From the NCBI GenBank assembly GCA_016867615.1, contig VGJG01000149.1:1-5431 (forward strand): 5,431 nt of DNA, read 5' to 3'. Source of the DNA: Candidatus Aminicenantota bacterium (GTDB lineage: Bacteria; Acidobacteriota; Aminicenantia; Aminicenantales; JAFGAV01). This document shows, in pieces, positions 4,699-5,431 of this stretch; positions within the stretch are counted from its first letter, which is position 1; the number at the start of each line of letters is the position of its first letter. A model generated the notes under the pieces. The model saw only the letters and a program-made list of their open reading frames with translations, was not told where the DNA came from and ran no database searches. A program made the position numbers and the translations under genes.

Positions 4699-5431
4699 TC
4701 ACTCCTTCTCCAGGCGGGATTCGATCGTCCGCGTCCGGTCCACGCTCTCGACGCGGCAGCCGACCTCCCCCTTGAAAAACGAAACGGTCAGGTCCTCGCC
4801 GGCCCGGACTTCCTCGGCCTTCCGGACCAGCCTCCGGCCTCCGTCCCTCCAGCACAGGGCGTAGCCCTTGCGCAGGATGGACAGGGGGCTGGACGCGTCC
4901 AGGGCGACGCCGAGCCGCTCCCAGCGCGCCCGCCGATCCCGGAGGAGCGCGGTCACGGCGTTGCGGGCCTTCTCCAGCGCCATGTCCAGCCGCGAGCGCG
5001 CCTCGAGGAGCCTCCTCTGCCGGCGGCGGACGAAGTCCAGGGCCTGCGTCTCGAGGTCGTCCACGCGCTGCGAAAGCGCGAGGATCATGTCCTTGAATCC
5101 CTGGAATGCCCGGTGGTGGGTCAGCCGGAACACGCGCTCGTTCCGCGCCTGGAGGGCCAGGCGGAAGTTCCTGCCCAGGGTTCCGGCCAGCCCGTCGATC
5201 CGCTCCCGGAAGGACTCCTCCCGGTCGATGACCATCTCCGCCGCCACGGAGGGCGTCGAAGCCCGGACATCGGCCGCGAAATCGGCGATGGTGTAATCCA
5301 CCTCATGCCCCACGGCGGAAATGACGGGCACGGCGCAGCGGGCGATGGCCCGGGCCACGGACTCCTCGTTGAAGGCCCACAGGTCTTCGATCGAGCCGCC
5401 GCCCCGGCCGACGATGAGGACGTCCACGTCC
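4699..5431 (-). CDS. xseA: Exodeoxyribonuclease VII large subunit (C-terminal part, 5' end outside window)
   Basis: XseA is the catalytic subunit of exonuclease VII, acting on single-stranded DNA in repair and recombination in the cytoplasm. About 244 codons are visible. The E. coli protein has 456, so roughly the first 200 residues (N-terminal OB-fold and the start of the catalytic domain) lie beyond the right edge. The fragment opens in the nuclease domain with the signature [20 protein letters not shown], followed by [20 protein letters not shown] and [12 protein letters not shown], all strongly conserved. Next comes a long charged helical stretch (about fragment residues 70-172), the coiled-coil region that binds XseB. 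The C-terminal segment contains [16 protein letters not shown], the usual near-terminal motif, then a short beta-rich end. The frame runs uninterrupted to TGA at 4701-4699, two bases before xseB. I see no damage; it is partial only because of the window edge. Confidence 0.96.
   Translation of the reverse strand, partial: DVDVLIVGRGGGSIEDLWAFNEESVARAIARCAVPVISAVGHEVDYTIADFAADVRASTPSVAAEMVIDREESFRERIDGLAGTLGRNFRLALQARNERVFRLTHHRAFQGFKDMILALSQRVDDLETQALDFVRRRQRRLLEARSRLDMALEKARNAVTALLRDRRARWERLGVALDASSPLSILRKGYALCWRDGGRRLVRKAEEVRAGEDLTVSFFKGEVGCRVESVDRTRTIESRLEKE
4702..4706 (-). promoter_or_regulatory. Shine-Dalgarno site of xseB
   Basis: AGGAG on the minus strand ends five bases before ATG 4696. 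It lies within the last codons of xseA and overlaps two bases into the coding stretch around its TGA (4701-4699), a layout that favours coupled translation of the two exonuclease VII subunits. Confidence 0.6.

Overview
The window comes from a GC-rich bacterial chromosome. Most of it is one minus-strand gene cluster whose genes nearly touch: xseA (5' end outside the window) - xseB - a 58-codon small ORF - dxs - tlyA - nadK. This order, with an ispA (farnesyl diphosphate synthase) gene usually sitting between xseB and dxs, is a familiar bacterial housekeeping layout. The taxon cannot be fixed from sequence alone. High GC, strong G/C preference at third codon positions and Shine-Dalgarno-led ATG starts would suit an acidobacterial/Aminicenantes-like or deltaproteobacterial-type lineage, but that is a guess.

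Reading in the direction of transcription (right to left): 5431-4699 is the C-terminal half of the exonuclease VII large subunit, and 4696-4385 is its small subunit. Positions 4384-4207 hold no full gene, only a short open frame (4379-4203) whose stop overlaps the dxs start as ATGA and whose first ~35 residues resemble the N-terminus of an IspA-type prenyltransferase. Positions 4206-2284 encode DXP synthase, the entry enzyme of the MEP isoprenoid pathway. Positions 2248-1406 encode the S4-domain rRNA 2'-O-methyltransferase TlyA. Positions 1419-571 encode NAD kinase, overlapping tlyA by 14 bases. The products link DNA repair, isoprenoid precursor synthesis, ribosome modification and NADP supply. 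They share an operon rather than a single pathway.

The left end differs. A plus-strand gene (121-474) encodes a 117-residue protein with two predicted membrane segments and is visibly less GC-rich at third codon positions. It converges on nadK. The 96-base gap between the two stop codons (475-570) contains an unusually well-folded inverted repeat (476-556) that can form a three-way junction with no obvious U-tract. Positions 1-120 hold a ribosome binding site for the plus-strand gene and nothing else I can support.

The main points for follow-up are the missing ispA with a possible N-terminal relic, the three-way-junction element, an Asp-to-Tyr change next to the Mg2+/ThDP-binding Asn of Dxs, and an ambiguous tlyA start (TTG with a good ribosome binding site versus ATG without one). 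I see no strong evidence for a wholly new biological system here.
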